A stretch of 64,000 nt of DNA from JAEXZL01 sp049943125 (GCF_049943125.1 NZ_CP188040.1:3596001-3660000), one strand, 5' to 3'. Counted from the first letter of the stretch, positions 32,674 to 41,381 are shown. Notes: a model not told the origin generated them from the letters alone. Program-made: numbers and translations.

Positions 32674-33192
32674 TTATAGTATAATAATAACGATTCCAAG
32701 ACCCACACAAACACCGAGATATCGATACATCTTCAGATTTTTCTTCATTAGCTCTTCTGACTCTTCTATAGGTCCCTTAACTGTCTCCAAAAAGAGGTTA
32801 AAGATCTTTTCATGACCGATTATATCTACTTCTCCTAAGCTCTTAAACAAATCTGATACTAATAGCTCATCAGAACTGCTTAGAAAGAGCTTATCACAAT
32901 GGCTTTTATAAGCTTCTATATAAGCAGCATAAACACTTTCACAGGAGCCCCTTTTAAGAATATCAGCTAAGTCTAGAAAGAACATTTTTATTTCGCCGGA
33001 GCTTTTTTCATATATATGCTCAATTGCTTCCGGCAAAGGAGTAAAGGTATAAAGTATTTCGTTCTGAAGCTGAAGAACTGCCCTGCGTAGCTCCCTAAGA
33101 CTATATACCCTTCTTTTATATCTTTCTCCAAAGCTATATCCTAGAATCGAGCACAGTATTATTATTGAAAGGCATATAATACTTTTAAGCAT
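32674..33192 (-). CDS. spoIIIAB: stage III sporulation protein AB
   Basis: A 172-residue protein with N- and C-terminal membrane helices (IICLSIIILCSILGYSFG and LGVCVGLGIVIIIL) around a helical soluble domain with ELRRAVLQLQNEILYTFTPLPEAI, resembling the GspF fold. GGAG lies 8 nt from the ATG at 33192, which sits inside the last codons of spoIIIAA (8-bp overlap). Confidence 0.93.
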   Translation of the reverse strand: MLKSIICLSIIILCSILGYSFGERYKRRVYSLRELRRAVLQLQNEILYTFTPLPEAIEHIYEKSSGEIKMFFLDLADILKRGSCESVYAAYIEAYKSHCDKLFLSSSDELLVSDLFKSLGEVDIIGHEKIFNLFLETVKGPIEESEELMKKNLKMYRYLGVCVGLGIVIIIL

Positions 33193-34105
33193 AGGATTTT
33201 CTCCAAATTTCATTATTTTTATTTAAATCATAAATAGCAGTAATATCTCCTGGTTTTTTTCTATCCAAGAGTAAAATTGCCCTTTTAAAAATATTACTTT
33301 CTCTAAGCTCCTTAAATACTAATCTATTTATATAATCCTCCAAGGAATCACCATGGATTGAACATATTAGATTCACCCCACAGTTATAGGCCATCAATAT
33401 ACTTTCTACATCCTTTGAAGTTCCTATTTCATCGCAGATAATCACCTCTGGTGACATACTTCGTATAGCCATCATTATCCCTTCACTTTTTATACATCCA
33501 TCAAATACGTCTGTTCGAATCCCTACGTTCATCTGAGGGACTCCGCTGGCACAGGCTGCTATTTCACTACGTTCGTCCATTAACGAAATTTTTTTACCTG
33601 TTATTTTATTCCCATTGGATATTATTCTGGCTAAATCTCTTAAGAGTGTTGTTTTACCACACTTTGGTGGTGATATAATAATGGTATTGAGTATTTTTCC
33701 TCCCTCAACAATATAAGGTAATAGACCATCAGCACAGCCAAGGATTTCTCTAGAAATTCTAATGTTTAATGAAGATATATTTTTGATAGTTTTTATTTTC
33801 CTATTTTCAATTACACATTCACCACATAATCCTATACGATGACCGCCTTTAAAGGTAATAAATCCCTGTTTAATATCTTCTTCAAAAGCATATACAGAAT
33901 AATTGCTTATCTTCTGTAATATCCCTCCCATTTCTTCTTTACTAATTATTACATCTGTTACATGCTCTCTGTCTTTACATTGGATAATACAAGGCTTGTT
34001 TACACGAAAGCGTATCTCCTGTACATTGTTCAGCTCATTATTCTTTGTTAGGTAATCCACAATGGATCCAGGTATGATTGTAAAAATTTCTCTATTGTGT
34101 ATCAT
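33185..34105 (-). CDS. spoIIIAA: stage III sporulation protein AA, ATPase
   Basis: A 306-residue secretion-type ATPase. Motifs: VQEIRFRVNKPCI, FITFKGGHRIGLCG, Walker A in IISPPKCGKTTLLRDLAR, DERSEIAACASGVPQ, VGIRTDVFDGC and Walker B in MSPEVIICDEIG, then CSIHG. It probably powers the SpoIIIA-SpoIIQ apparatus that keeps the forespore active after engulfment. GGGGGAGG lies 5 nt from the ATG at 34105. First gene of the eight-gene operon, preceded by the terminator of the CD1247-like gene. Confidence 0.95.
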   Translation of the reverse strand: MIHNREIFTIIPGSIVDYLTKNNELNNVQEIRFRVNKPCIIQCKDREHVTDVIISKEEMGGILQKISNYSVYAFEEDIKQGFITFKGGHRIGLCGECVIENRKIKTIKNISSLNIRISREILGCADGLLPYIVEGGKILNTIIISPPKCGKTTLLRDLARIISNGNKITGKKISLMDERSEIAACASGVPQMNVGIRTDVFDGCIKSEGIMMAIRSMSPEVIICDEIGTSKDVESILMAYNCGVNLICSIHGDSLEDYINRLVFKELRESNIFKRAILLLDRKKPGDITAIYDLNKNNEIWRKSYA

Positions 34106-34168
34106 TTTAACCTCCCCCATCTCATATTTCTTATATAATAATTATTTATATATCATGGAATTTATTAC

Positions 34169-34209
34169 AAAAAAAATAAGAACTCAGAAATAATTCTGAG
34201 TTCTTATTT
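34169..34209 (-). terminator. strong terminator overlapping the end of the CD1247-like gene
   Basis: A perfect 16-bp stem, AAATAAGAACTCAGAA (34174-34189) with TTCTGAGTTCTTATTT (34194-34209), followed on the minus strand by a T-run. The stem includes the stop codon of the gene. It separates this gene from spoIIIAA. Confidence 0.85.
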
Positions 34210-34563
34210 AATCAATTCACCATTACAGTTTGGACATGAGAGCTTTTCCTTTAGTAGGGCTTCTTCAACATAGATGTTTTCCCCACAGGTTTTACATTGA
34301 ATTTCCGTATAATTATATTCTCCCTCATCCTCTTCTGCATCAAAAGAATTAACTCCAAAAAGCTCTTCTTTTACATTATCCATATCTTGCTCTAAAAGCT
34401 CTGCATATTCAAGAGTATCCGTTAGCTTAGCATTAACAATGGCCAATTCCTCTGTTAGCTCCTGAACCTTATCTATGAGAAAGATTAGAATATCTTTATT
34501 ATCTTTAGTAAAATCCGAAGCAGCAAGCTTAGCTTTAATTTCATTTAATTGAAATTTTTCCAT
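34204..34563 (-). CDS. CD1247-type small protein with C-terminal zinc ribbon
   Basis: A 119-residue protein: N-terminal helix LNEIKAKLAASDFTKDNKD, coiled coil about residues 25-70 (LTEELAIVNAKLTDTLEYAELLEQDM), an acidic linker (FDAEEDEGE), then a zinc ribbon with CKTCGENIYVEEALL and CPNCNG. This matches the clostridial family named after C. difficile CD1247, usually next to efp. Function is unknown to me. The ribosome binding site AAGGAAGTGAAAAG precedes the ATG. Terminators follow it. Confidence 0.8.
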   Translation of the reverse strand: MEKFQLNEIKAKLAASDFTKDNKDILIFLIDKVQELTEELAIVNAKLTDTLEYAELLEQDMDNVKEELFGVNSFDAEEDEGEYNYTEIQCKTCGENIYVEEALLKEKLSCPNCNGELIK

Positions 34564-34618
34564 CTTTTCACTTCCTTATAAAATAAGCCAAGTCAAAGAC
34601 TCAGCTCTATTTTATTTA

Positions 34619-35176
34619 TTATACTCTTGCCATGTATTCGCCAGTTCTAGTATCTATTCTTATTACATCCCCTTCATTAACAAACAAAGGAACATTGATT
34701 ATAGCACCAGTTTCTAAAGTTGCAGGCTTAGTAACATTAGTTGCTGTATTACCCTTAACTCCAGGCTCTGTTTCAGTTATTGCCAATTCTACAAAATTTG
34801 GTGCTTCTACTGAAAAAGCATCACCTTTATAGAACTTAATAATAGCAAACATATTCTCTTTTAGGAACTTTATTGCTTCTTCAACCTTATCTAGGCTCAA
34901 TGGAATCTGTTCAAAGGTTTCTTGATCCATAAAGTAGTATAGCTCTCCATCAGAATATAAATACTGCATTTCCTTTCTTTCTATAACTGCTTCTTGAAGC
35001 TTTTCTGTTGGGTTGAAAGTTCTATCGGTAACACCACCAGAAATAACGTTTCTTAATTTAGTTCTTACGAAAGCTGCTCCCTTACCTGGTTTAACATGTA
35101 AGAATTCTATTACAGTAAATACTTGTCCATCTAATTCAAAAGTCGTACCTTTTCTTATATCACTTGCTGATATCAT
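34619..35176 (-). CDS. efp: translation elongation factor P
   Basis: A 185-residue EF-P with three beta-barrel domains. Domain I has ISASDIRKGTTFELDGQVFTVIEFLHVKPGKGAAFVRTKLRN-type sequence with a conserved Lys at the tip of KPGKGAAF, where modification occurs in other bacteria. The C-terminal signature GDVIRIDTRTGEYMARV is complete. EF-P rescues ribosomes at polyproline stretches. TGGAGGGATACAG precedes the ATG. A long leader with a sigma-A type promoter lies upstream. Confidence 0.97.
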   Translation of the reverse strand: MISASDIRKGTTFELDGQVFTVIEFLHVKPGKGAAFVRTKLRNVISGGVTDRTFNPTEKLQEAVIERKEMQYLYSDGELYYFMDQETFEQIPLSLDKVEEAIKFLKENMFAIIKFYKGDAFSVEAPNFVELAITETEPGVKGNTATNVTKPATLETGAIINVPLFVNEGDVIRIDTRTGEYMARV

Positions 35177-35454
35177 CTGTATCCCTCCAAAATCAATTAT
35201 TCATTAATATTATAACCCTTTGAGGTAAATTAATACTAGTAAACCTTTTTACAAGGGTTCTTTTAAATTTTACAGTCACAAACCAAATAGTGTTTATAAT
35301 GCTTCAACATCAATTATAATCAAAAATCACCAGTTTACAACAATAATTATTTTATCAAAAGACCTTTACTTTTGCAATTATTATTATAACATAATGAAGA
35401 ATAATATACTCAAAAGCCATTATAATAGAATTAGTTTACTAATAATTAAAAAAT
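35177..35454. other. efp upstream region
   Basis: No gene on either strand. Read on the minus strand it holds a good sigma-A promoter candidate and a ~170-nt leader to efp. In the leader AACCCTT and AAGGGTT, ~35 nt apart, could pair. I see no known riboswitch class. Confidence 0.45.
35349..35377 (-). promoter_or_regulatory. candidate sigma-A promoter for efp
   Basis: On the minus strand TTGCAA (35377-35372), 17 nt, TAAAAT (35354-35349). Both elements and the spacing are close to consensus. Confidence 0.5.
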
Positions 35455-35553
35455 GAACTAAGAACTAAAAAGTAAAAACTAAGAACTATTCTGAACTCTT
35501 AGCTCTTAGTTCAACCTAACTCTTAGTTCTTAGCCCTTAGCTCTTAGTTCCTC
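35455..35553. repeat. cluster of AACTAAG octamer-type repeats in both orientations
   Basis: GAACTAAG-like units occur at 35455-35462 and 35476-35483 in one orientation and as CTTAGTTC at 35505-35512, 35522-35529 and 35543-35550 in the other. CTAAGAACTAA (35458-35468) can pair with TTAGTTCTTAG (35523-35533). The array abuts the stop of the last pilus-operon gene and could act as a terminator or mRNA end. Confidence 0.65.
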
Positions 35554-35555
35554 TT

Positions 35556-35948
35556 TTACCTCGGTAATTCCAGTACTACATCCAACTGATACTGTCCTTC
35601 TGAAGAATGAATCAAGTAATCACTAATATTATAGTCTTTCACATCATCAATATAGCTGAAGAAATTTTTAATAGTATCTATATCTCCAACAACCTTTCCC
35701 CTTACCTCGTAATAGTCATCTATAGTATGTATGCTCCCCAGAGTAAAATGCCCATAACCATTTAATTTAATGATATAGTCTTCTAAAGGTGGATATTTTA
35801 TCTTTTCCAATTCTAATTCTTCATTGAGCACCATATCCATTTCAGTAGCTTTTTCTTCTTTTTTATTATTCATTATGAAAGTAACTTGAAAAATACTAGC
35901 TGATAGTAATGTAATCAGTAATGAAATTTTCAGGATACTCCTATTCAT
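35556..35948 (-). CDS. PilO-position membrane protein of the pilus operon
   Basis: A 130-residue protein with one N-terminal membrane helix (ILKISLLITLLSASIFQVTF), a short acidic linker, and a compact alpha/beta domain (YEVRGKVVGDIDTIKNFFSYIDDV, then YQLDVVLELPR) of the ferredoxin-like type seen in PilO/GspM. Sequence identity to PilO is too low to see by eye; the call rests on topology, size and last place in the operon. The ATG at 35948 overlaps the stop of the preceding gene. Confidence 0.55.
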   Translation of the reverse strand: MNRSILKISLLITLLSASIFQVTFIMNNKKEEKATEMDMVLNEELELEKIKYPPLEDYIIKLNGYGHFTLGSIHTIDDYYEVRGKVVGDIDTIKNFFSYIDDVKDYNISDYLIHSSEGQYQLDVVLELPR

Positions 35949-36408
35949 CTGATCTGACCATCCTAATTCTAATATTTGAATCCTCATGAACCTCAATATC
36001 CATTATTTCAAAAAAGACTGTAGGTTCAGTTATTTTATCAATCTGCTGAAGAAATTTTCCCTCTTCATCACTAAGAGTAAAATTTAATTGATCTTGGCTC
36101 AATTGAAAATCTACTAAGTTATCTATATATCCATTAGAAATTACATCTAATCCTTTTGAAATAAAAGTAACTTTATATGCTCTAGATTCTCCTTCTTTAT
36201 CCTCTTCAGTAATACTATTAACTATAACAGGCAGCTCTTCTATAGTTACATCTGCCTTTGTAGCTGCTCCTAAATATTTCGGTAAGAAATATAAATTAGC
36301 TAATATTAAAAGCAAGATTATGTAGTTTAAATGTCTATTTATCTTATTTAAAAAATCATGATTTGTTTCTCTTTTTATATTGTATCCTTTGTATCTTTTA
36401 ATACCCAT
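35941..36408 (-). CDS. PilN-position membrane protein of the pilus operon
   Basis: A 155-residue bitopic protein: a basic cytoplasmic N-terminus (MGIKRYKGYNIKRETNHDF), one helix (YIILLLILANLYFLPKYLG), and an external beta-rich domain with VTIEELPVIVNSITEEDKEG. This is the plan of PilN/GspL-type inner-membrane proteins that link PilM to PilO. The name is inferred from position and topology. It is separated from the upstream gene by 3 bp and overlaps the downstream one. Confidence 0.5.
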   Translation of the reverse strand: MGIKRYKGYNIKRETNHDFLNKINRHLNYIILLLILANLYFLPKYLGAATKADVTIEELPVIVNSITEEDKEGESRAYKVTFISKGLDVISNGYIDNLVDFQLSQDQLNFTLSDEEGKFLQQIDKITEPTVFFEIMDIEVHEDSNIRIRMVRSDE

Positions 36409-36411
36409 ATA

Positions 36412-37083
36412 TTAAGTGCTCCTTACTAGGCTCATTTCCTTAATATTTTTGTATCTACTTTTAACTTCATCAATCCCTTTATTAATGAATATCAGAGTCC
36501 AATCTTCTTCTTTTATACTACATATGTTTATTATCTGTTTAGAGCAATCATATATAATCTCATCTAAACGCTCTAAATCCCGATCATTTATATTCCTTGT
36601 ATGTATAAGTTGTTTTTTATATATAACCTCAAGTATTCCCTTTCCCTCTGAAGTGAAATATAAAACCATAATTTTTTCTTCCTTAAAATGCTTTTTTATG
36701 ACTTTATTAAAAATATGCTCTTGAATAGGAATAACTTTATTGTTTTTATACGATGCTTGTAATTTTCCTTCATCAATTATAGGTCTTATACAGTAAAGAA
36801 GAATTCCTTTATCTTTCTTTTTAAACGAAACAATTTTATTATTAAAGAGAAGATTCTCCTTCTCCAAGAAATTATTTTGTATATAGGTATCAAGGAGCTT
36901 TTCAACACCTGAACTTTTACTATCAGGAAGGGGAATATATCTTATTATCATATTAGCTTCTACCAATATAGGTTTAATTTGAAATTTGTTGATAATCCTA
37001 TTAATATATCTATTGTTAGATAAAAGCTCCTGCAGCTTTTTTAATATAAGTTTCTTATTTAACAAAACTTTACTATTAACCAT
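36412..37083 (-). CDS. PilM-position cytoplasmic protein of the pilus operon
   Basis: A 223-residue soluble, Lys/Ile-rich protein with no signal or membrane segment. It lies between the prepilin genes and the two bitopic proteins, where pilM sits in type IV pilus operons. I see no clear actin-like ATP-binding motif, and it is shorter than usual PilM (~350), so it may be a reduced or unrelated platform protein. Features include FLEKENLLFNNKIVSFKKKDKG and LIFINKGIDEVKSRYKNIK. Low confidence in function. Confidence 0.4.
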   Translation of the reverse strand: MVNSKVLLNKKLILKKLQELLSNNRYINRIINKFQIKPILVEANMIIRYIPLPDSKSSGVEKLLDTYIQNNFLEKENLLFNNKIVSFKKKDKGILLYCIRPIIDEGKLQASYKNNKVIPIQEHIFNKVIKKHFKEEKIMVLYFTSEGKGILEVIYKKQLIHTRNINDRDLERLDEIIYDCSKQIINICSIKEEDWTLIFINKGIDEVKSRYKNIKEMSLVRST

Positions 37084-37093
37084 GCTATCCCCC

Positions 37094-37497
37094 TTAATAA
37101 GTTATTTCTGTAAGATTTGGATTCATATTTTGTAAAGTTAAACTATAATAGTATTTAATGGTAGAACCGCTTTTAGTTAAAATAAATCTATCATCACCTG
37201 TATTATAAGTAAGTGTATAGGGATTTATTGTTTGAGTTACGTAATAATCCTTTATTTTACTTCTGAACTCCCCCTCGGAAATTATACCACTTTTAACGAT
37301 TAAATCCTTAATATATACCTCACCATCAGAAATAACATTTTCTCTATTAATATAATCACTTATAATTTCTTCTCTGTTTATAAGCTCTTCATATCTATGA
37401 TTTGTTATCACCAGCTGAAAACTTATAAGAATAATAATGATTAAAAAGAATATCTGTACTTCGATAAGACTGTTGCCATTCTTTTTCTTTTTATCAT
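37094..37497 (-). pseudogene. prepilin-like gene interrupted by a 1-base frameshift at an A-tract
   Basis: The ATG at 37497 (immediately after the upstream stop) leads into ATG ATA AAA AG..., which hits a stop after 18 codons. One extra A in the run at 37488-37492 would give MIKKKKNG followed by NSLIEVQIFFLIIII, a textbook prepilin N-terminus with Gly at -1 and Glu at +5, in frame with ITNHRYEELINREEI and the rest to 37094 (about 134 residues). As written, only a GTG downstream of the helix opens the frame. It is either a true frameshift, a sequencing error, slippage, or initiation at an in-frame ATA at 37501. It is the fourth prepilin-like gene of the operon. Confidence 0.65.
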
Positions 37498-37965
37498 TTA
37501 TAAATCTATTAATCCTAATGACACTTCACCATCCTGCCAATGAATTTTTATATATAATAAATTTCTAAAAGGGATAAAACTAATACTATTTATCTTTTCC
37601 AAAACAACTCTTGGACTCCCCCTTCTTGTATATATTCCGTTAGTCCCTCTATAATAATGTAAATGAACATTCTCATTATCCTGTATAATATCCATCTTAT
37701 CGCTTCTATCATTAACTTTATGATAAAAGATTGATATCTTTTGATTCTCTATTACTATATTAGAAATTCTATGGTCTTTAATACTATTACTTACAAATCT
37801 ATAAAATTCATGTGACTTATATTCCTTGTCATTAGCAGCTATAACTTTACTATTAACAGCAATTGTAAAACTTAATATCATAGCGATTATCATGGATATT
37901 AAAGCCATAATTCCCAGTACTATTATTAGTTCTATAATAGTAGTTCCCTTACGCTTAGTGTTCAT
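37498..37965 (-). CDS. prepilin-type N-terminal cleavage/methylation protein
   Basis: A 155-residue prepilin: a basic leader MNTKRKG, then TTIIELIIVLGIMALISMII with Glu at position 5 of the mature protein and a ~20-residue hydrophobic helix. The rest is a mixed alpha/beta head (HEFYRFVSNSIKDHRISNIV). It is likely a minor pseudopilin (GspJ/ComGF-like). It overlaps the preceding prepilin gene by 11 bp and directly abuts the ATG of the frameshifted one. Confidence 0.8.
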   Translation of the reverse strand: MNTKRKGTTIIELIIVLGIMALISMIIAMILSFTIAVNSKVIAANDKEYKSHEFYRFVSNSIKDHRISNIVIENQKISIFYHKVNDRSDKMDIIQDNENVHLHYYRGTNGIYTRRGSPRVVLEKINSISFIPFRNLLYIKIHWQDGEVSLGLIDL

Positions 37966-38401
37966 ATGTCCTCTTTTTAATTATATACGTCTTCAATGTA
38001 TTACCATATGTATTACAGTTAATTTTTATTTCACCACTATTCCTAGATAAAGTAAAAGTAATTTCTATATCCCCATTTGTGTTATTCTTGTATTTTTGTA
38101 CTATTTCTACCATTGTTAAATTTTTAATATCTTTATTAACAGCTCCACTTTCTAAAAAAAGTGTATCACCTTTAACCTCACTATTTATTAATTGTTGTAG
38201 GTCTTCATAACTGTAGCTGTGAAGTATATTCTTCGAAATAAACTCAACTACGTTCAATCTTTCATTATTGGTTTTCAACTTACCATAGCTTTTTGTCGTA
38301 AAGGAAAAAATAATTAAAATCATATTAATAATTATTATCAAAATTGCCAGAGCTATGATAACTTCAATTAGGCTGGCCCCCCTACGGCTCTTCTTCCACA
38401 T
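37955..38401 (-). CDS. prepilin-type N-terminal cleavage/methylation protein
   Basis: A 148-residue prepilin with leader MWKKSRRG and ASLIEVIIALAILIIIIN (Glu at mature position 5), followed by a Ser/Thr/Asn-rich head. The ATG at 38401 has AGGT 7 nt upstream; the frame overlaps the end of the preceding prepilin gene by ~20 bp. Probably a minor pilin of the same machine. Confidence 0.8.
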   Translation of the reverse strand: MWKKSRRGASLIEVIIALAILIIIINMILIIFSFTTKSYGKLKTNNERLNVVEFISKNILHSYSYEDLQQLINSEVKGDTLFLESGAVNKDIKNLTMVEIVQKYKNNTNGDIEITFTLSRNSGEIKINCNTYGNTLKTYIIKKRTYEH

Positions 38402-38822
38402 ACTCACTACCTACATGCAAACTTATTCTTACAGATTTATTATTTTCATCCACAAATTTTATTTTTCCATTTTGAGGTATTTTCCCATAACTAGTGATTG
38501 TAAGTTTTTTTAACCCCCCCTCATACTCGAGCTTTTTACTTTTTAAAAAGAATTGATCTATCACATTAATATTAGAAGAAAAGGTTAATCTATTAGTATT
38601 AGTACCGACGTCTAAATTTATAACCCCATCAATTCTTCTAGCATAGCAATACATTCTTGCTCTATGGATAAATAGAGCTATTTCTTTCTGACATATTTTA
38701 TTGGTATACTTAATTCTAAAATTATTTACAGATTTTACAGAAGTAACAGCCACTGCTGTGATTATAGCAGCAATAGCAAGATAAACTATGAGCTCAAGGA
38801 GTGTAAAGCCTTTCTTTTTCAT
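38382..38822 (-). CDS. prepilin-type N-terminal cleavage/methylation protein (GspH/FimT-like)
   Basis: A 146-residue prepilin: leader MKKKG, then FTLLELIVYLAIAAIITAVA with Glu5, the best match to consensus in this operon. The head contains IALFIHRARMYCYARRIDGV and GGLKKLTITSYGKIPQNGKI, similar to the GspH/FimT pattern. GAGGTGAATCA precedes the ATG. It is the first prepilin gene after pilC. Confidence 0.85.
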   Translation of the reverse strand: MKKKGFTLLELIVYLAIAAIITAVAVTSVKSVNNFRIKYTNKICQKEIALFIHRARMYCYARRIDGVINLDVGTNTNRLTFSSNINVIDQFFLKSKKLEYEGGLKKLTITSYGKIPQNGKIKFVDENNKSVRISLHVGSEYVEEEP

Positions 38823-38831
38823 TGATTCACC

Positions 38832-39872
38832 TCAAATATTGTACATGTTATTTATCATAGGCATAAATACAGAGTAAATAAGAGTTATAATTATTAATCC
38901 CATTATCACCAGTAATACTGGCTGAAGTAGAGACATGTATCTGTTAAGACCTTCATAATATTTCTTCTCTAATAGCTCCTGGCATATCTTTATATAATTT
39001 TCTAGATTACCACTTTCTTCTCCAATGGCAATAAATGATATTATCACCCTGCTTATATCCTTTTCCTTATGAAAAGCCTCTGATAATTGAGAGCCATTCA
39101 TGATATCATCATTAATATTTTTAAGCACTGCTTTACCCTTTATATTCTTTTCATTATCCATAATAATCTTAATAGTCTGTAATATTGAAGAGCCACTGGA
39201 TAAAGAAAGACCTAATATCTTTAGGAAATTTATTTCCCACAATCTAAATACCATTCCTCCAGTAATCTTTGAAAAAATACCAAAAGCACTATTAATCCAG
39301 TGTAAAATTAATATAACAGCAGCACCAGTGAGAAAAATATTGAATATAATTTTTTCCGGCTCATTCTTTAAAGCTTCTACAAAAGCTAATATAAATTTTG
39401 TGAAGGCTGGCAAGGTATCCTCAGCACCTCCAAGCATACCTACTATATTGGGCAATATAAAAAAACATATGAAAGTGCTTACTACAATGGTACTAACTAG
39501 TAAAATAACAGGATATATTGATAGCTTAATTATCTTATTTTTATATCCTTCCTTCTCATCTATATAAATAGCTAGCTTATATAATATCTCCTCTAGATTT
39601 CCCATATCTTCTCCCATTGCTATAAGACTTATATATACTTCTTCGGAAGTGATTTGTGAACAACTAGAACTGCAGTTATTACCTTCTTTTATAGAAGAAT
39701 ACAAGAGTCTGAAGGCTTTATTATGGTTTCCTTTGGTGATATCACACAAAACCTCCAAGGCTTTAATAATTGACATACCAGAGCCTATAAGCATAGCAAG
39801 GTTACTAAAAACAAAATGAAGTTCTTTACCACTCAGCTTAATAGTATTGTTTTTTCCATATCCTATAACCAT
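38832..39872 (-). CDS. pilC: type IV pilus/type II secretion platform protein (PilC/GspF)
   Basis: A 346-residue inner-membrane platform protein with two GspF repeats: FVFSNLAMLIGSGMSIIKAL with GEDMGNLEEILYKLA, and FLKILGLSLSSGSSILQTI with IAIGEESGNLENYIKICQELL. Three helices are visible (LYPVILLVSTIVVSTFICFFILP-type region, IIFNIFLTGAAVILILHW and LLVIMGLIIITLIYSVFMP). It couples the ATPase to pilin assembly. It starts 11 bp after pilB. Confidence 0.9.
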   Translation of the reverse strand: MVIGYGKNNTIKLSGKELHFVFSNLAMLIGSGMSIIKALEVLCDITKGNHNKAFRLLYSSIKEGNNCSSSCSQITSEEVYISLIAMGEDMGNLEEILYKLAIYIDEKEGYKNKIIKLSIYPVILLVSTIVVSTFICFFILPNIVGMLGGAEDTLPAFTKFILAFVEALKNEPEKIIFNIFLTGAAVILILHWINSAFGIFSKITGGMVFRLWEINFLKILGLSLSSGSSILQTIKIIMDNEKNIKGKAVLKNINDDIMNGSQLSEAFHKEKDISRVIISFIAIGEESGNLENYIKICQELLEKKYYEGLNRYMSLLQPVLLVIMGLIIITLIYSVFMPMINNMYNI

Positions 39873-39883
39873 TGCGCAATCCC

Positions 39884-41272
39884 CTAGGTTTCAAAATAAT
39901 ACTTTTTATATTCTATTTCATCAATCAACCCATCTTTAAAAAGTCTATTTAAATCCTCATCCATTTGTTCTCCATACTTTTCTCTATGCTTATTTTTTAT
40001 ATTATTAAAACTCAAGGATTCACCATAAGAGAAGAGCTCAGGTAAATAAACTGCTTCACTTATAATAAGCCTTCCCTTGTAACCAGTATAATTACAACAC
40101 TCACAACCAACAGCTTCATAGGTGTCCATATTTCCCTTTTTCACTTTACATTTAACACATAATTTTTTTACCAGCCTTTGAGAGATAATTCCAAGAACAG
40201 CATCCTTAAGAAGATATTCCCTTATCCCCATATCTTCAAGTCTGCTTATTGCCGAAAAAGCGGTGTTCGTATGTAGTGTAGATAGCACTAGATGACCAGT
40301 GAGAGCAGCTCTTACAGCTGTACTTGCTGTTTCCTCATCTCTAATTTCTCCCACCATGATTACATCTGGGTCCTGTCTTAATAAGCTTCTAAGACCAAGG
40401 GAGAAGGTAATTCCAGCTTTATTATTTATATTTGTCTGATTTATTCCTTCTATAACTATTTCTACTGGATCCTCCACAGTACAGATATTAATATCATCTC
40501 TTTTTAATTCCTCAATGATACTGTATAAGGTTGTTGTTTTACCGCTTCCTGTTGGTCCAGTGATTAAGATTATTCCATTCTTATGCCTCAGCATATTTAC
40601 AATACTATTAAGCTGTTCCCTTTGAAAGGACAACTTATCTAAGCCCTTCACCTTCTCTTGAGAAAATAATAATCTCATTACTAGCTTTTCACCATAAATT
40701 ACAGGCATAGTTCCAAGGCGTATATTAACTGTTATATTTTCATAGCTATAAAGGAGCTTACCATCCTGAGGCACTCTTCTCTCAGCTATATTCATATTAG
40801 CTAGAGCCTTAAACCTCCTGAGTATCCAATCAGTATAAGTTTCTTCAAGGACATTAACAAGAATAAGGCTTCCATTAATTCTGTGCTTGATTAGAAGTTC
40901 TCCTTTTTTAGGCTCAATATGTATATCACTAACACCACCTTTAATTCCCTTTTCGATTATGTAACCACACAACTCAGCTATTGGTAATTTATCACTTTCT
41001 TGTCTTTCATGTAGGTCTTTTTTGATAGCAGCAAGAAATTCTCTATGCTCATAGTAAATCTTAATCATTCTTTCTATAGTATCTTCTTCCATAAAGATCA
41101 GCTGTATTTTTTTATCCAGTATAAATTCTAATGATTCTTTCAAAGCTACAATATCTTTCTGATAGGCCCCAATCTTTATACTCTTATCTTCTTCTTCCAA
41201 GGGAATAATTCTATATTCCAAAACATACTTCAAGGGTATTTTAGATGCTAAATTTTGCGTTATAATAACCAT
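39884..41272 (-). CDS. pilB: type IV pilus/type II secretion assembly ATPase (PilB/GspE)
   Basis: A 462-residue secretion ATPase. The N-terminal N1E-type domain (about 1-90) is short. The core has SDIHIEPKKGELLIKHRINGSL, Walker A ILITGPTGSGKTTTLYSII, Asp box CTVEDPVEI, Walker B DPDVIMVGEIRDEETA, and LSTLHTNTAFSAISRL (His box). A tetracysteine zinc site, CVKCKVKKG and CECC, follows. It drives extension of the pilus or pseudopilus. First gene of a tightly packed nine-gene operon, divergent from rqcH. Confidence 0.93.
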   Translation of the reverse strand: MVIITQNLASKIPLKYVLEYRIIPLEEEDKSIKIGAYQKDIVALKESLEFILDKKIQLIFMEEDTIERMIKIYYEHREFLAAIKKDLHERQESDKLPIAELCGYIIEKGIKGGVSDIHIEPKKGELLIKHRINGSLILVNVLEETYTDWILRRFKALANMNIAERRVPQDGKLLYSYENITVNIRLGTMPVIYGEKLVMRLLFSQEKVKGLDKLSFQREQLNSIVNMLRHKNGIILITGPTGSGKTTTLYSIIEELKRDDINICTVEDPVEIVIEGINQTNINNKAGITFSLGLRSLLRQDPDVIMVGEIRDEETASTAVRAALTGHLVLSTLHTNTAFSAISRLEDMGIREYLLKDAVLGIISQRLVKKLCVKCKVKKGNMDTYEAVGCECCNYTGYKGRLIISEAVYLPELFSYGESLSFNNIKNKHREKYGEQMDEDLNRLFKDGLIDEIEYKKYYFET

Positions 41273-41381
41273 TTCTATCTATAAATTCCTTTTAATTGTT
41301 TTATTTATATTCTTATACAATTTATTATTTTTTAATCATAGTTTATAGTACAGATAAGAATTAAAGTAAGGATTTATATAC

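Noticed and set aside
34105..34170. Sigma-E promoter upstream of spoIIIAA
   Set aside because: A sigma-E promoter is expected here, but no convincing -35/-10 pair with correct spacing could be read by eye.
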